Shown here: piece by piece, positions 29,881-39,780 of the stretch
Numbering within the stretch: position 1 is the stretch's first letter
Layout: the number at the start of each line of letters is the position of its first letter
Made by a program: the position numbers and the translations under genes
DNA from: Phormidium tenue FACHB-1050
Lineage (GTDB): Bacteria; Cyanobacteriota; Cyanobacteriia; Pseudanabaenales; Pseudanabaenaceae
NCBI RefSeq assembly: GCF_014696925.1
Contig: NZ_JACJQY010000019.1
Span: 29,293-93,292 of the forward strand
Direction of reading: 5' to 3'
Length of the DNA: 64,000 bases
The notes under the pieces: model-generated
Databases searched by the model: none
Told to the model about the DNA's origin: nothing
The model's input: the letters and a program-made list of their open reading frames with translations, nothing else

Positions 29881-31269
29881 CTATGAATACAAGCGATCGC
29901 AACTGAGCAAACCCCTAGGATCAAACTGCTGCTGAATCTTAACCATCAGATCCCGCGCATTACCGCGATAACCCCAAACATTTTCGAGATTACTAGAGTT
30001 ATTTCCTAAAGTTCTGTTGCCAAATTTTAAAGCTTGGGGTGCTTCCAGAATCGATAGAAAACCACCGCAGGATTCGGCAATACTTCTCACTTTAGCGATT
30101 TGCAAAGCGATCGCCTCTAAATCCTGTACATCTTCCACACGCAAAATCCCTAAACCACTACCAGTATGAATTTGCAAATAATAGGATTGAATATCAAAAA
30201 TTTGTTCGCATTCCTTTAAGAATGACACACTAGCCGATGGTAATAGACCTAACTTACAAACTACAGAAGCACTCTCAGAAGATTGCTCCAAATTACGAAG
30301 CTCATCTTGCCAGATCAGAATTTCTAATAACTCCCAAAATTCCTTTGCCTCTCCTAAAATCTGCACTTCTAAATTTAATTCTTTAGCAAGTACCGCAATG
30401 CGATCGCACTGTTCGATCACACTAGCTTTGAGACTAGCAAATTGGAGAACTAAGCCGCTACCTTGTCCCAAACCAAGATCGGTGATCGCAGTTGCTGATA
30501 GTAAATCGCAAGCCGTAGGCGTAAGTACCGAGGTACTAATTTTTTGTTGGGCTTGAGAGATCGCCTCAGCAGTCCCTGTAAGCACCACAATTTGCGTATA
30601 TTCGGGCAAAGGATAGAGCCGAAAGGTCACACTCGCAGCAATGCCCAAAGTTCCGTAAGAACCTGTTAATAATTTCATGAGGTCATAGCCAGCCACATTT
30701 TTAACTACTCGCCCGCCCGCCTTGACTACTTCCCCATCGGAGCGCACAAACTCGATACCTAAACACATGTCACGCACGCCATTATAGCGATGTCGCAATG
30801 AGCCTGCGCTGCCTGTCGCTAAAATACCGCCAATCGTGGCTTCAGCACTGTAAGGAGGATCGATCGCTAAAAATTGTCCTTCCTTGGCTAAGACTGTTTG
30901 CAAATCCTGATATTTCACGCCCGACTCAACTGTGACTGTGAGATCGCCAACGCAATGCTCAATCACCCGATTTAACTTTGCTGTACTGATCACCAGATCT
31001 GCTCGACTGACTAAGCCGCCCCAATCTAACTTCGTGGCACTCCCACATGGCAGCATTCGCAAACGGTGTTCGTATGCTAAAGAGATCGCCCTCGATAGTT
31101 CTGCGATCGTCTGAGGATAGAGTACAGCTGCTGGCGGTAGACTATCAGGGGTGAGACTAGTTACAACTCGTTCGTGTAAATTTGGAGTTAGGAGATCGAA
31201 TAGAACAACACTTTCGACTCCCAGTAAGTCAGTGAATAAAGAAATCAGTTGATTATCAGCAAGTCTCAC
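29881..31269 (-). CDS. glcE: Glycolate oxidase FAD-binding subunit (GlcE-like)
   Basis: FAD_binding_4: LPCGSATKLDWGG...AIDPPYSAEATIGGILATGSAGSLRHRYNGVRDM. Confidence 0.85.
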   Translation of the reverse strand: MRLADNQLISLFTDLLGVESVVLFDLLTPNLHERVVTSLTPDSLPPAAVLYPQTIAELSRAISLAYEHRLRMLPCGSATKLDWGGLVSRADLVISTAKLNRVIEHCVGDLTVTVESGVKYQDLQTVLAKEGQFLAIDPPYSAEATIGGILATGSAGSLRHRYNGVRDMCLGIEFVRSDGEVVKAGGRVVKNVAGYDLMKLLTGSYGTLGIAASVTFRLYPLPEYTQIVVLTGTAEAISQAQQKISTSVLTPTACDLLSATAITDLGLGQGSGLVLQFASLKASVIEQCDRIAVLAKELNLEVQILGEAKEFWELLEILIWQDELRNLEQSSESASVVCKLGLLPSASVSFLKECEQIFDIQSYYLQIHTGSGLGILRVEDVQDLEAIALQIAKVRSIAESCGGFLSILEAPQALKFGNRTLGNNSSNLENVWGYRGNARDLMVKIQQQFDPRGLLSCDRLYS

Positions 31270-31407
31270 AAAATTAATGTCCGTACATACCTAGTTCTGC
31301 AATTTAGTAAAGAACCAGATTTTTGATAGCGCAGCGCTATCAAAAATCCATTCCTTGTTTTATGGGCAAGTCCCAAAATTTAGAGCAAGAATTTTGTTGC
31401 CCCAGCA

Positions 31408-31500
31408 TATAACGTTTATCAGTCTAATTAAGTACGGGTTTGTTTCCCCGCCTTCGGCGGGGAAACAAACCTTTGTACCTTGCTTGTGAAAAACGCTATA
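31408..31500. mobile_element. Family D hairpin element
   Basis: TATAACGTTTATC...GGGTTTGTTTCCCCGCC-TTC-GGCGGGGAAACAAACC...AAAAACGCTATA. Confidence 0.65.
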
Positions 31501-31507
31501 TAAATTT

Positions 31508-33169
31508 TTAAAATAAGCGTTTACCGCCATCGGGACGAATCGTATTCCAGTTAGTTTTAGCTTGGGCTAATTGCTCCTCAGAGATCTTAGCGCCTTTTAA
31601 ATCAGCCCCGCACAGATTTGTCCCGTTTAAATTTGCTTGACTTAAATAAGCTCCCTTCAAATTAGCCCCACTTAAATTTGCGCCACTTAAATCCGCTTTA
31701 CTCATATAAGCCGATTGAAGATTTGCTTCGCGCAAATCCGCCAAAATCATCGAAGCACTCCCCAAATCACACTTAATCAAGATGGCGCGGTGCATCTTAG
31801 CTTCACGTAGATTGGCGCTATTTAACTTAGCTTGCGATAAATTAGCACCTTGAAAGCTAGCCCCAGTTAAATCACTATGACAAAAATCAGCCTCCACTAA
31901 TTTAGAGCGACTCATCACAATCCCCGTCAAAGTCGCACTTCCAAAAGCAGCTTTAGAGTAATCTTGGTTAGTAAAATTACGCTTACCTTGATTGTATTCA
32001 ACAATAACTCTGCGTCCACCTTTCAGTTCACCATTACCAATGCGACTGCCTGATCTGGTATTACCTGTGGTCATCATGCCGCTGTTATCAAACTGCGTTC
32101 CCTGATTATTGCCATATTTCTGGGATTGGATGCGTGAGTTAGGTGTCTGCGTCGCAGGTCTCACAGTCACAGAAGAAGGGGCGGAAGGCGGCACATAATT
32201 TGACGCGGGGGTGGAAGCTTTAGGTGGCTCTTCAGGAAGACCGCCAGATTCTAATGCGCGTAAAGCTTCTTCCGCCGAGCGAAATCGCTGTGATACTGAC
32301 TGCTGAAGCAGTTTCTCAAAAACGACTCTTAGGCGATCGCTTAGCTTAACCTGCGATTTCCAGTTAATTTCACCTGTATAAGGATCATGGGGTAAGTCCT
32401 TAGGCGATCGCCCTGTCATCAGATACAGACAACTCATCGCTGTAGCATACAAATCACTAGAATAAACAGGGCGCATCGCCATCTGCTCTGGCGGCGCAAA
32501 ACCAGGTGTACCGATCGCAAAATTGGTTAATAGACCACTGGGATCATCATCTGCCGAGGGTTTGTTAACTTGGCTAGAAACCGCACCAAAATCAATTAGT
32601 ACCAGTTGTCCATCTTGTTTGCGTCGCATGATGTTCGCAGGCTTAATATCACGATGAATTACCCCGTTTTCATGCATAAACCCAAGGGCTGGAAATATTT
32701 CTGAGAGAATCTTCCGAATTTCAATTTCGTTAAAAGCCCCACGTCTCTCAAATTCTTGCTTTAAAGTTTCCCCATCGACAAATTCTTGGACTAGATAAAA
32801 ATTACTATCTTCTTCAAAATAATCGAGTAAACGGGGAATCTGCGGATGGCTGCCGATTTTGCCAAGGGTAAAAGCTTCACGCTCAAATAACTCTCGCGCC
32901 ATTTTCATCACACTTGCCGATTGAGTATTTGGGCGCAGTTGCTTGACCACACAGGATGGAAATCCAGGAAGCCCTTCGTCAGCAGCTAAAAATGTCGCTC
33001 CAAATCCACCTTTGCCCAACGGACGACTGGCTCGGTAGCGATTTCGCAGCTTTAGATTAGAACCACAAGTCGCACAAGTAAGGGCGAATGGTTCATTATT
33101 TGGATTAGCACAGTTCGGATTAACGCAATAACTCACGGTTGATCGAAAGCCCAAGTAATGGTTGATCAA
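31508..33169 (-). CDS. Serine/threonine protein kinase with N-terminal Cys cluster and C-terminal pentapeptide repeats (SpkB-like)
   Basis: CVNPNCANPNNEPFALTCATCGSNL; GKGGFGATFLAAD; HRDIKPANIM; A(N/D)LxxA repeats. Confidence 0.9.
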   Translation of the reverse strand: MINHYLGFRSTVSYCVNPNCANPNNEPFALTCATCGSNLKLRNRYRASRPLGKGGFGATFLAADEGLPGFPSCVVKQLRPNTQSASVMKMARELFEREAFTLGKIGSHPQIPRLLDYFEEDSNFYLVQEFVDGETLKQEFERRGAFNEIEIRKILSEIFPALGFMHENGVIHRDIKPANIMRRKQDGQLVLIDFGAVSSQVNKPSADDDPSGLLTNFAIGTPGFAPPEQMAMRPVYSSDLYATAMSCLYLMTGRSPKDLPHDPYTGEINWKSQVKLSDRLRVVFEKLLQQSVSQRFRSAEEALRALESGGLPEEPPKASTPASNYVPPSAPSSVTVRPATQTPNSRIQSQKYGNNQGTQFDNSGMMTTGNTRSGSRIGNGELKGGRRVIVEYNQGKRNFTNQDYSKAAFGSATLTGIVMSRSKLVEADFCHSDLTGASFQGANLSQAKLNSANLREAKMHRAILIKCDLGSASMILADLREANLQSAYMSKADLSGANLSGANLKGAYLSQANLNGTNLCGADLKGAKISEEQLAQAKTNWNTIRPDGGKRLF

Positions 33170-33278
33170 ATCAAGTTGTAGGCATGGTAACAGTTGAATA
33201 TGTCACTGACCTACGGAGACTCATAGTTTAAATCAAAAATAAATTAAGTATATTTGTGATTAACTCTAGCAAATAAAT

Positions 33279-34034
33279 CTAAAAATCGTCGTTATTTGCT
33301 CCATCGGCATTGCCATAGGAGGAAGGACGGCTTGATGGTCTGCGTCTGCGTCCAGATGTGGCAGCAGTATCTTTAGGAGATTCGCCATAGTTATCAGATT
33401 CACTATTCCGATTTCGGGGGCGTTCTCCGTTCATATTATCATCGCTAGGTCTGGGGCGACGCTTGGGGCTGACAGGACGAATATCACTTTCGTCAATATC
33501 AATTACTGAGTCATTACCAACTGAGTCATTATTAGTATCACTACTAGTTCTTTTCGGACGACGTGAGCGACGAGTATCTGTGGTATCTCCACGTAGCTCG
33601 CTAGCTTCAGCACTGTTAGAAATAGAGCCTCTCATTCGGCGTGAGGGATCACGATCGCGGCGTGGAGCTATTTCACGAGTTGGATCAATTTCAACCCGAT
33701 AATCAGAACCAATCGGTTCTTCATCATCAACTAGGGGACTAGAAGGCGCTCTGCGAGCTTGATTGGCTAGAGCTTGGCGCAATACCAAAGACTCTACGGC
33801 AAACCATCCTGCAAAGCCCACCACTAGGACTTGGGCTAACTGCGTCGTAATTTCCATCCGAAAATTAAAAGCTAGCAGGATGATTCCGTATACCAAGGCG
33901 ATCGCCGAGAAAAAAATATCGTGGTCGCGGGCTAGTTCAGGGCGAAAGTTTCGCACAAAATATAAACCCACGCCTCCTAAAGCGGCAACAATTGCCAAAA
34001 GAATCATTAGCGGGTTGCCACCGATGTTGATCAT
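33279..34034 (-). CDS. ycf66: Ycf66 family protein
   Basis: MINIGGNPLMILLAIVAALGGVGLYFVRNFRPELARDHDIFFSAIALVYGIILLAFNFRME. Confidence 0.85.
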   Translation of the reverse strand: MINIGGNPLMILLAIVAALGGVGLYFVRNFRPELARDHDIFFSAIALVYGIILLAFNFRMEITTQLAQVLVVGFAGWFAVESLVLRQALANQARRAPSSPLVDDEEPIGSDYRVEIDPTREIAPRRDRDPSRRMRGSISNSAEASELRGDTTDTRRSRRPKRTSSDTNNDSVGNDSVIDIDESDIRPVSPKRRPRPSDDNMNGERPRNRNSESDNYGESPKDTAATSGRRRRPSSRPSSYGNADGANNDDF

Positions 34035-34167
34035 GGCTCTATATTTCTCCTAAATACCTGCATTTTTTGATCTCAAACACTAAATGTATGATTAAACAGT
34101 GTTTGGGACAGTCTTTGTTCATCAGTATAACAATACAGCGCTTTGCCTTGACGCAAATTTCTCTAAG

Positions 34168-34228
34168 TTAAAGTCCCAAATAATAAAAGTCGGCGCAATG
34201 CGCCGACTTTTATTATTTGGGACTTTAA
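34168..34228 (-). terminator. Perfect hairpin adjacent to the psbX stop
   Basis: 29-bp perfect arms TTAAAGTCCCAAATAATAAAAGTCGGCGC / AAT loop / complement; abuts the psbX stop at 34229. Confidence 0.8.
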
Positions 34229-34348
34229 TTAACCTTTGCGGATAATGCGATCTTTTTGGCTAACGATCAAGACGGCTGCGAAAATTAGACCAAGAACTAC
34301 GCCGCCTGCGACAAGGCTGCCTAGAAAATTAGTTAATGATTGTGTCAT
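34229..34348 (-). CDS. psbX: Photosystem II protein PsbX
   Basis: Own translation, 39 aa: MTQSLTNFLGSLVAGGVVLGLIFAAVLIVSQKDRIIRKG; next to ycf66. Absent from the ORF track. Confidence 0.9.
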   Translation of the reverse strand: MTQSLTNFLGSLVAGGVVLGLIFAAVLIVSQKDRIIRKG

Positions 34349-34439
34349 ATAGATATGTAGGTAAAGTTTTGATATACAAGTTAAATTCTTAACATAATTT
34401 TAGCTTAAAAAGCCAAGGAGTCAGTCTTCCAAGACTTAA

Positions 34440-34494
34440 ACCAAGGGATTTTTTGAAAGTGTTGCTAAGCAACACTTTCAAAAAATCCCTTGGT
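34440..34494. repeat. Perfect hairpin
   Basis: ACCAAGGGATTTTTTGAAAGTGTTGC-TAA-GCAACACTTTCAAAAAATCCCTTGGT, 26-bp arms. Confidence 0.95.
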
Positions 34495-34520
34495 CTTCTA
34501 ATTTCGTTGCACCAATAATT

Positions 34521-34635
34521 TATAGCTGTCGCCATTTGTTTTAGGACAAATCAAAACCCAAGAAGTGAGTGGCGGCGCGAAGCGCTGCCACTCACTTCTT
34601 GGGTTTGTATCCTAACAAGACTGGCGACAGCTATA
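34521..34635. mobile_element. Family B hairpin element
   Basis: TATAGCTGTCGCC...GGCGACAGCTATA flanking GAAGTGAGTGGCGGCGC-GAA-GCGCTGCCACTCACTTC. Confidence 0.78.
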
Positions 34636-34670
34636 AATAAGGGCTTCGCTCCAAAATAAAAAACCAGTTT

Positions 34671-34707
34671 TTGATGGTGTAGCTTCGCTACACCATCAAA
34701 AACTGCT
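34671..34707. repeat. Perfect hairpin
   Basis: GTTTTTGATGGTGTAGC-TTC-GCTACACCATCAAAAAC. Confidence 0.93.
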
Positions 34708-34748
34708 TCCAATCCCAAGCGATAGGAATACGAAAATAGAAGTTGGTT

Positions 34749-35234
34749 TTAATTTTTAGAGTTCTTGTTTTGGCTACGCACAATCCAGTAACTGATTGAC
34801 AAAGACAGAACCGCGACCGCTAGCCCAGCTAGATCCCCATCAGCTTTGCTATCAAAGATAATGACTTTGCGAGCAACCGCCGTTAAAGCCGTAATGATCA
34901 CTAGCTCTAGTTGGATTGTATGGTGGCGCAAGTAAGCTGTGACATTTTCCATGAGTTCCAGTGCGATTAGCACATTCAGGAACATCCCAAATATTTTGAG
35001 CAAAGGAATGCTGAAAGCACCTCTAGGGTCAGTTAAAAACAGATCAATGGTTAGTATCCGCAATAGGTCAAATAATGCGCCAAAAATTACCACGACTAAG
35101 GCGATCGCCATTACTTTAGAAACAACATTTTCAACCCTTCTAATTGCTCTTAAAAAGCTCTCATCAGTAAAAGCGTTCGCCAAAACGCGAAATAAATTTT
35201 TAACCTGTTGACTCACGTTCATTAACAGACTCAC
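34749..35234 (-). CDS. PsiE-like phosphate-starvation-inducible family membrane protein
   Basis: TM protein with LMENVTAYLRHHTIQLELVIITALTAVARKVII. Confidence 0.7.
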   Translation of the reverse strand: MSLLMNVSQQVKNLFRVLANAFTDESFLRAIRRVENVVSKVMAIALVVVIFGALFDLLRILTIDLFLTDPRGAFSIPLLKIFGMFLNVLIALELMENVTAYLRHHTIQLELVIITALTAVARKVIIFDSKADGDLAGLAVAVLSLSISYWIVRSQNKNSKN

Positions 35235-35414
35235 ACCATCTAAATTTCATATATAGCGATCTTTAGCCATAGAAAGTATAGCTGTCGATTGATTGGCAAC
35301 TGATAGATGTTCTACGAGATCGCTTAAGCAAAGATTATATAGACTAAATACATAGAACAAAAGTATATAATAATGATAAAATCATAGAATACAATCTATG
35401 ATTTTGTCATTATT

Positions 35415-36359
35415 ATGAGTTACCACTTATCTGATTCTCAATTAGCTAGTCATATCACCCTGCACCAGTTGCAGGTATTTGAAGTAGCAGCTCGACATGG
35501 GAGCTATACCCGTGCAGCCGAGGAATTATTTCTCACCCAACCCACTGTCTCCATGCAGATTAAACATTTGACAAAGGCGATCGGAATGCCTTTGTTTGAG
35601 CAGGTAGGCAAAAAACTTTTTTTAACTCAGGCTGGTCGAGAGTTGTTTACCACTTGTCAAGAGATTTTTGGACGCATATCTCAATTTGAGATGAGTGTTG
35701 CCGACATGAAGGGACTAAAACAGGGATATCTCAAGATAACAGTGGTGACAACAGCAAAATATGTGATCCCCCGTTTACTTGGTCCATTTTGTCAGCGTTA
35801 TCCTGGGGTAGAAATAGCGCTGAAAGTAACTAACCATAGCGGTATTTTAGAGAGGCTGTCTGAGAATAAGGATGATCTATATATTTTGAGTCAAGTTCCC
35901 GATGAGCCTGATGTAAAGGCGCATCCATTTCTAGCCAACCCATTAGTTGTTCTAGCAAACCATGATCACCCATTAGCGAATGAAAAAAATATTCCGATTC
36001 AAAAGTTAGCTGATGAGCCTTTTATCACGAGAGAGTCGGGTTCTGGGACAAGGGGATATGTACAAAGATTGTTTGATGAACACAAAGTTACGCCCAAAGT
36101 GAAAATGGAGCTTGCGAGTAATGAAGCGATTAAGCAGGCGATCGCAGGTGGTCTAGGTATCTCGATTTTGTCTCGCCATACGATCGCCTTAGAAGGGGCT
36201 TCAGGACAGATTGCGATTTTAGATGTGGAGAATTTTCCGATCCATTGTCACTGGTATGTTATTCATCTAGCAGGTAAGCAGCTATCGGTAGTTGCTCAAG
36301 CTTTTCTGGAGTACTTGCAAACTGAAGGAAAGCAGATTGCGGAAAATACTACATGGTAA
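35415..36359 (+). CDS. LysR-family regulator, CmpR/RbcR-like
   Basis: LHQLQVFEVAARHGSYTRAAEELFLTQPTVSMQIKHLTKAIGMPLFEQVGKKLFLTQAGRELF. Confidence 0.88.
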   Translation: MSYHLSDSQLASHITLHQLQVFEVAARHGSYTRAAEELFLTQPTVSMQIKHLTKAIGMPLFEQVGKKLFLTQAGRELFTTCQEIFGRISQFEMSVADMKGLKQGYLKITVVTTAKYVIPRLLGPFCQRYPGVEIALKVTNHSGILERLSENKDDLYILSQVPDEPDVKAHPFLANPLVVLANHDHPLANEKNIPIQKLADEPFITRESGSGTRGYVQRLFDEHKVTPKVKMELASNEAIKQAIAGGLGISILSRHTIALEGASGQIAILDVENFPIHCHWYVIHLAGKQLSVVAQAFLEYLQTEGKQIAENTTW

Positions 36360-36391
36360 AAGAGAGTGAATGCTTTGCATTCACTCTCTTT
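36359..36391 (+). terminator. Intrinsic terminator hairpin after the LysR gene
   Basis: AAAGAGAGTGAATGC-TTT-GCATTCACTCTCTTT, perfect 15-bp arms starting on the last base of the stop codon. Confidence 0.75.
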
Positions 36392-36398
36392 AAGAAAA

Positions 36399-36469
<71 letters not shown>

Positions 36470-36523
36470 GAACGGATAATGAGTATAACAAACTAATGTA
36501 ATTAGTTGCAAATTTTTGATTGC

Positions 36524-36619
36524 TATAGCAAAGCAAGTTTTGCTTAGGACATAAAACCCAAGAATCGAGTGGCGGCGCGAAGCGCCGCCACTCGATTCTT
36601 GGGTTTTATAGCTGTCGCC
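36524..36619. mobile_element. Hybrid A/B hairpin element
   Basis: Left end TATAGCAAAGCAAG (A-like), core GAATCGAGTGGCGGCGC-GAA-GCGCCGCCACTCGATTC, right end TATAGCTGTCGCC (B end). Confidence 0.65.
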
Positions 36620-36675
36620 GAAGGCGATTGGAAACACCAAAATCAAGCTTGAAGCGACTTGCTTCAAGCTTAATT

Positions 36676-38019
36676 TTAGGTTCGCTTAGTAGTTTTGGGT
36701 TCGTCATCTACTAGTGGTAATGGTGGAGAGAGATTAACTAGTACTTTATCGACACGGTTACCATCCATATCAACAACTTCAAAGCGCATTCTTTCCCAAG
36801 TAAAGTGTTCGCCAACCATGGGAATATGCCTGAGATAGGTCATCATCAATCCGCCGAGGGTGTGGTAATTATGATCTTTTTCATAGGGTAGCTCCTCAAC
36901 TTCGAGGATTTCTTTGAGGCGATCGCTGGAAATCATGCCATCGATCAACCAAGAACCATCTTCTCGTTGCATCGCATCGGGATCTCCTTGGCGATCGCTG
37001 GATGGCAAGTCACCAACGATCGCTTCGAGCAAATCTGTAAGTGTCACAAGTCCCTCAACACCACCATACTCATCAGTCACCATCGCCACGCGATCGCCAG
37101 ATTGCTTGAACTGCTCTAATACGCTCAAGGCACTAGCTGTCTCCGCAACATACAGAGGTGGACTGCTAACTTTAACTAGATCGATCTGCTGACCCTTAAG
37201 ACTTGCATTGAGGAATTCTTTGATTTCGACAATACCGACGCAATCATCAAGGTTTTCTCTGGCTACGGGAAAGCGTGAATGTCCACTCTCCAAAACTTCG
37301 CGCTGCGTTTCTTCAAACGGGGCATCGACATCCAGCCAGTCGATCTCGGTGCGCGGAGTCATTAGAGATTTAATCGGGCGATCGCCTAAACGAAAAACAC
37401 GCTCAACCATGTCATGCTCAGCTTCTTCAAACATTCCCGACTCAGCACCCTGAGCAATCATCACCTTAATTTCTTCTTCTGTAACTTGAGACTCTTCAGT
37501 TATCTGAATCCCTAAAATGCTCAGTAACGCTTCAGTTGAGATGCTCAACAAATAAACTACAGGAGTACCAATATTGGCAAGAAATCGCATTGGCGGGGCA
37601 ACAGCACAGGCAATCTGCTCAGCATTGCTCATTGCTAAGCGCTTAGGTACAAGCTCACCAACCACCAGAGATAGGTAAGTAATGATACCGACCACAATCG
37701 CAAAGCTAAGGGTTTCGCTATAGGGTAGTAACAGAGGGACAGTATCTAATGACTTTTGCAAGGTTTTTGCAACGGTTGCGCCGCCCAATGCACCGCTTAA
37801 AATCCCGATTAAGGTAATGCCAATTTGTACAGTTGACAAAAAATTATTAGGTGAGGCGATCAGTCTTAAAGCTGCTCTGGCTTTTGCATTTCCTTCCTTT
37901 GCCCACTGCTCTAGGCGCACTCTGCGAGCAGAAACAATCGCTAGCTCGGACATCGAAAAAACACCATTGGCAATAATTAGCAAAATGATGAGTAAAGCTT
38001 CAAAAGCGAGGGAAGACAT
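36676..38019 (-). CDS. CNNM/CorC-type hemolysin family transporter (CBS domains)
   Basis: SELAIVSARRVRLEQWAKEGNAKARAAL... PRTEIDWLDVDAP...DEYGGVEGLVTLTDLLEAIVGDL. Confidence 0.92.
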   Translation of the reverse strand: MSSLAFEALLIILLIIANGVFSMSELAIVSARRVRLEQWAKEGNAKARAALRLIASPNNFLSTVQIGITLIGILSGALGGATVAKTLQKSLDTVPLLLPYSETLSFAIVVGIITYLSLVVGELVPKRLAMSNAEQIACAVAPPMRFLANIGTPVVYLLSISTEALLSILGIQITEESQVTEEEIKVMIAQGAESGMFEEAEHDMVERVFRLGDRPIKSLMTPRTEIDWLDVDAPFEETQREVLESGHSRFPVARENLDDCVGIVEIKEFLNASLKGQQIDLVKVSSPPLYVAETASALSVLEQFKQSGDRVAMVTDEYGGVEGLVTLTDLLEAIVGDLPSSDRQGDPDAMQREDGSWLIDGMISSDRLKEILEVEELPYEKDHNYHTLGGLMMTYLRHIPMVGEHFTWERMRFEVVDMDGNRVDKVLVNLSPPLPLVDDEPKTTKRT

Positions 38020-38202
38020 TGTTTTGGGTCAGAACGACTTTATGGGAATCGTTTGTGAAATTTGTTAATAGTAGATATATATTCTCATACCAAATTTTGT
38101 GTCAAGTTGCTTAAGACTACAATAAAGGGTTAGCAATTAATGCAGATTTTTAATGGCGGGGCAAAGCCGCGCCATTAAAAATCTAAATCGTACAGATATT
38201 TT

Positions 38203-39738
38203 TTAGCGGCTATACAGTTTGGTAATTTCGAGTAGGCGATCGCTGAGATCTTGATTGAGCAAGTTGGGATCGCTATAGCGCCAGCCCCAATTTCCTGTCG
38301 CCGTACCTGGAGTATTCATCCGTCCACTGTTATCTAAACCAAGGACATCTTGTAACGGAACAATCGCAATTACCGACACAGCCGCCATCGCCATGCGGAT
38401 TAGCACCCAGTTGATCGGCTCACCTGCGGCAAACCCAACTATATATTTGTAGAACAATTCCTTTTCGTACTTACTTGCCCTTTGCCACCAACCTACAGCC
38501 GTGTCATTGTCATGGGTTCCTGTGTAGACAGCACTATTTCGCACATAGTTGTGTGGCAAATGGAAATTGTCCGAGCCACCGCCAAAGGCAAACATCAGGA
38601 CGCGCATTCCCGGAAAACCAAAGTCATCGCGCAATTTATCAACTTCAGGAGTGATCACACCAAGATCTTCGGCAAGAATTGGCAACTCACCCATTACTTC
38701 ATAAAGCCTTGTAAATAGTTCTGTCCCAGTAGCAACTTTCCATTCGCCCTTAATTGCAGTTTCTTCACCTGCGGGAACTTGCCAAAAAGCCTCAAAGCCT
38801 CGGAAGTGATCGATCCGAATAATATCTACATACCGATTTAAAAAGCGGAAGCGATCGATCCACCATGCAAAGTCAGTTTCTTGGAGATATTCCCAGTTAT
38901 AGACGGGGTTTCCCCATAGCTGACCTGTGGCGCTGAAATAGTCGGGTGGTACTCCTGCCATTTGTGAGACTTCATAGGTTTCAGGATCGAGAGCAAAGTT
39001 TTCGGGGTTTGCCCAGACATCAGCGCTATTGTGGGATACATAAATGGGAATATCACCAATAATCTGAATGTTTCGCATATTGGCGTATTGCTTTAGCTTC
39101 AGCCATTGATCAAAAAAGACGAATTGCACAAATCTTTGAAACTCAATTTGCTCGTGCAGTTCTTCGCGCTTTTGTTGCAATGCTTGAGGCTCGCATCTGG
39201 CGATCGCAGGCTCCCAATTATTCCAAAGAATTTTAGGATTTTGTTCATGCAATGCCATGAATAGCACATAGTCTTCGAGCCAGTCAGATTCTTCGTAGCA
39301 AAACTTTTTGAACTGCTCTTGGAGCAAATACAGATCGTGGTGGTGTTGGAGATCCTGATCGGTATATCCCTGCTTGAAGCGCTCAAAAGCAAGCTCCAGC
39401 AGTTTCCGTTTGTATGGCATTACTGCCTCAAAATCAACACGATCTTGATCAAAATCAGGAATATCAGCCCAATCCTCTTCCTTGAGCAAATGTTGCTTTG
39501 CTAACAGTTCAGGGCTGATCAGATAAAGGCTACCTGCGATCGCGCTAAAGCTCATATAAGGAGAGTTACCATATCCCGTGGGGCCAAGGGGTAGCACTTG
39601 CCAAAGCTTTTGACCACTGCGCGATAAAAACTCAATAAACTGATAAGCCGTCTCTCCTAAATCCCCAATCCCAAATTTGCTGGGTAGTGAGGTCGGATGC
39701 AACAAAATTCCACTAGCACGTTGAAAAGCCATAAACAC
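38203..39738 (-). CDS. malQ: 4-alpha-glucanotransferase
   Basis: GILLHPTSLPSKFGIGDLG...QVLPLGPTGYGNSPY...IIRIDHFRGFEAFW...YTGTHDNDTAVGWW. Confidence 0.97.
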   Translation of the reverse strand: MFMAFQRASGILLHPTSLPSKFGIGDLGETAYQFIEFLSRSGQKLWQVLPLGPTGYGNSPYMSFSAIAGSLYLISPELLAKQHLLKEEDWADIPDFDQDRVDFEAVMPYKRKLLELAFERFKQGYTDQDLQHHHDLYLLQEQFKKFCYEESDWLEDYVLFMALHEQNPKILWNNWEPAIARCEPQALQQKREELHEQIEFQRFVQFVFFDQWLKLKQYANMRNIQIIGDIPIYVSHNSADVWANPENFALDPETYEVSQMAGVPPDYFSATGQLWGNPVYNWEYLQETDFAWWIDRFRFLNRYVDIIRIDHFRGFEAFWQVPAGEETAIKGEWKVATGTELFTRLYEVMGELPILAEDLGVITPEVDKLRDDFGFPGMRVLMFAFGGGSDNFHLPHNYVRNSAVYTGTHDNDTAVGWWQRASKYEKELFYKYIVGFAAGEPINWVLIRMAMAAVSVIAIVPLQDVLGLDNSGRMNTPGTATGNWGWRYSDPNLLNQDLSDRLLEITKLYSR

Positions 39739-39780
39739 AAAATTTCTAGATCTGGCTTTACTTTACCTCCTTATGTAGAG

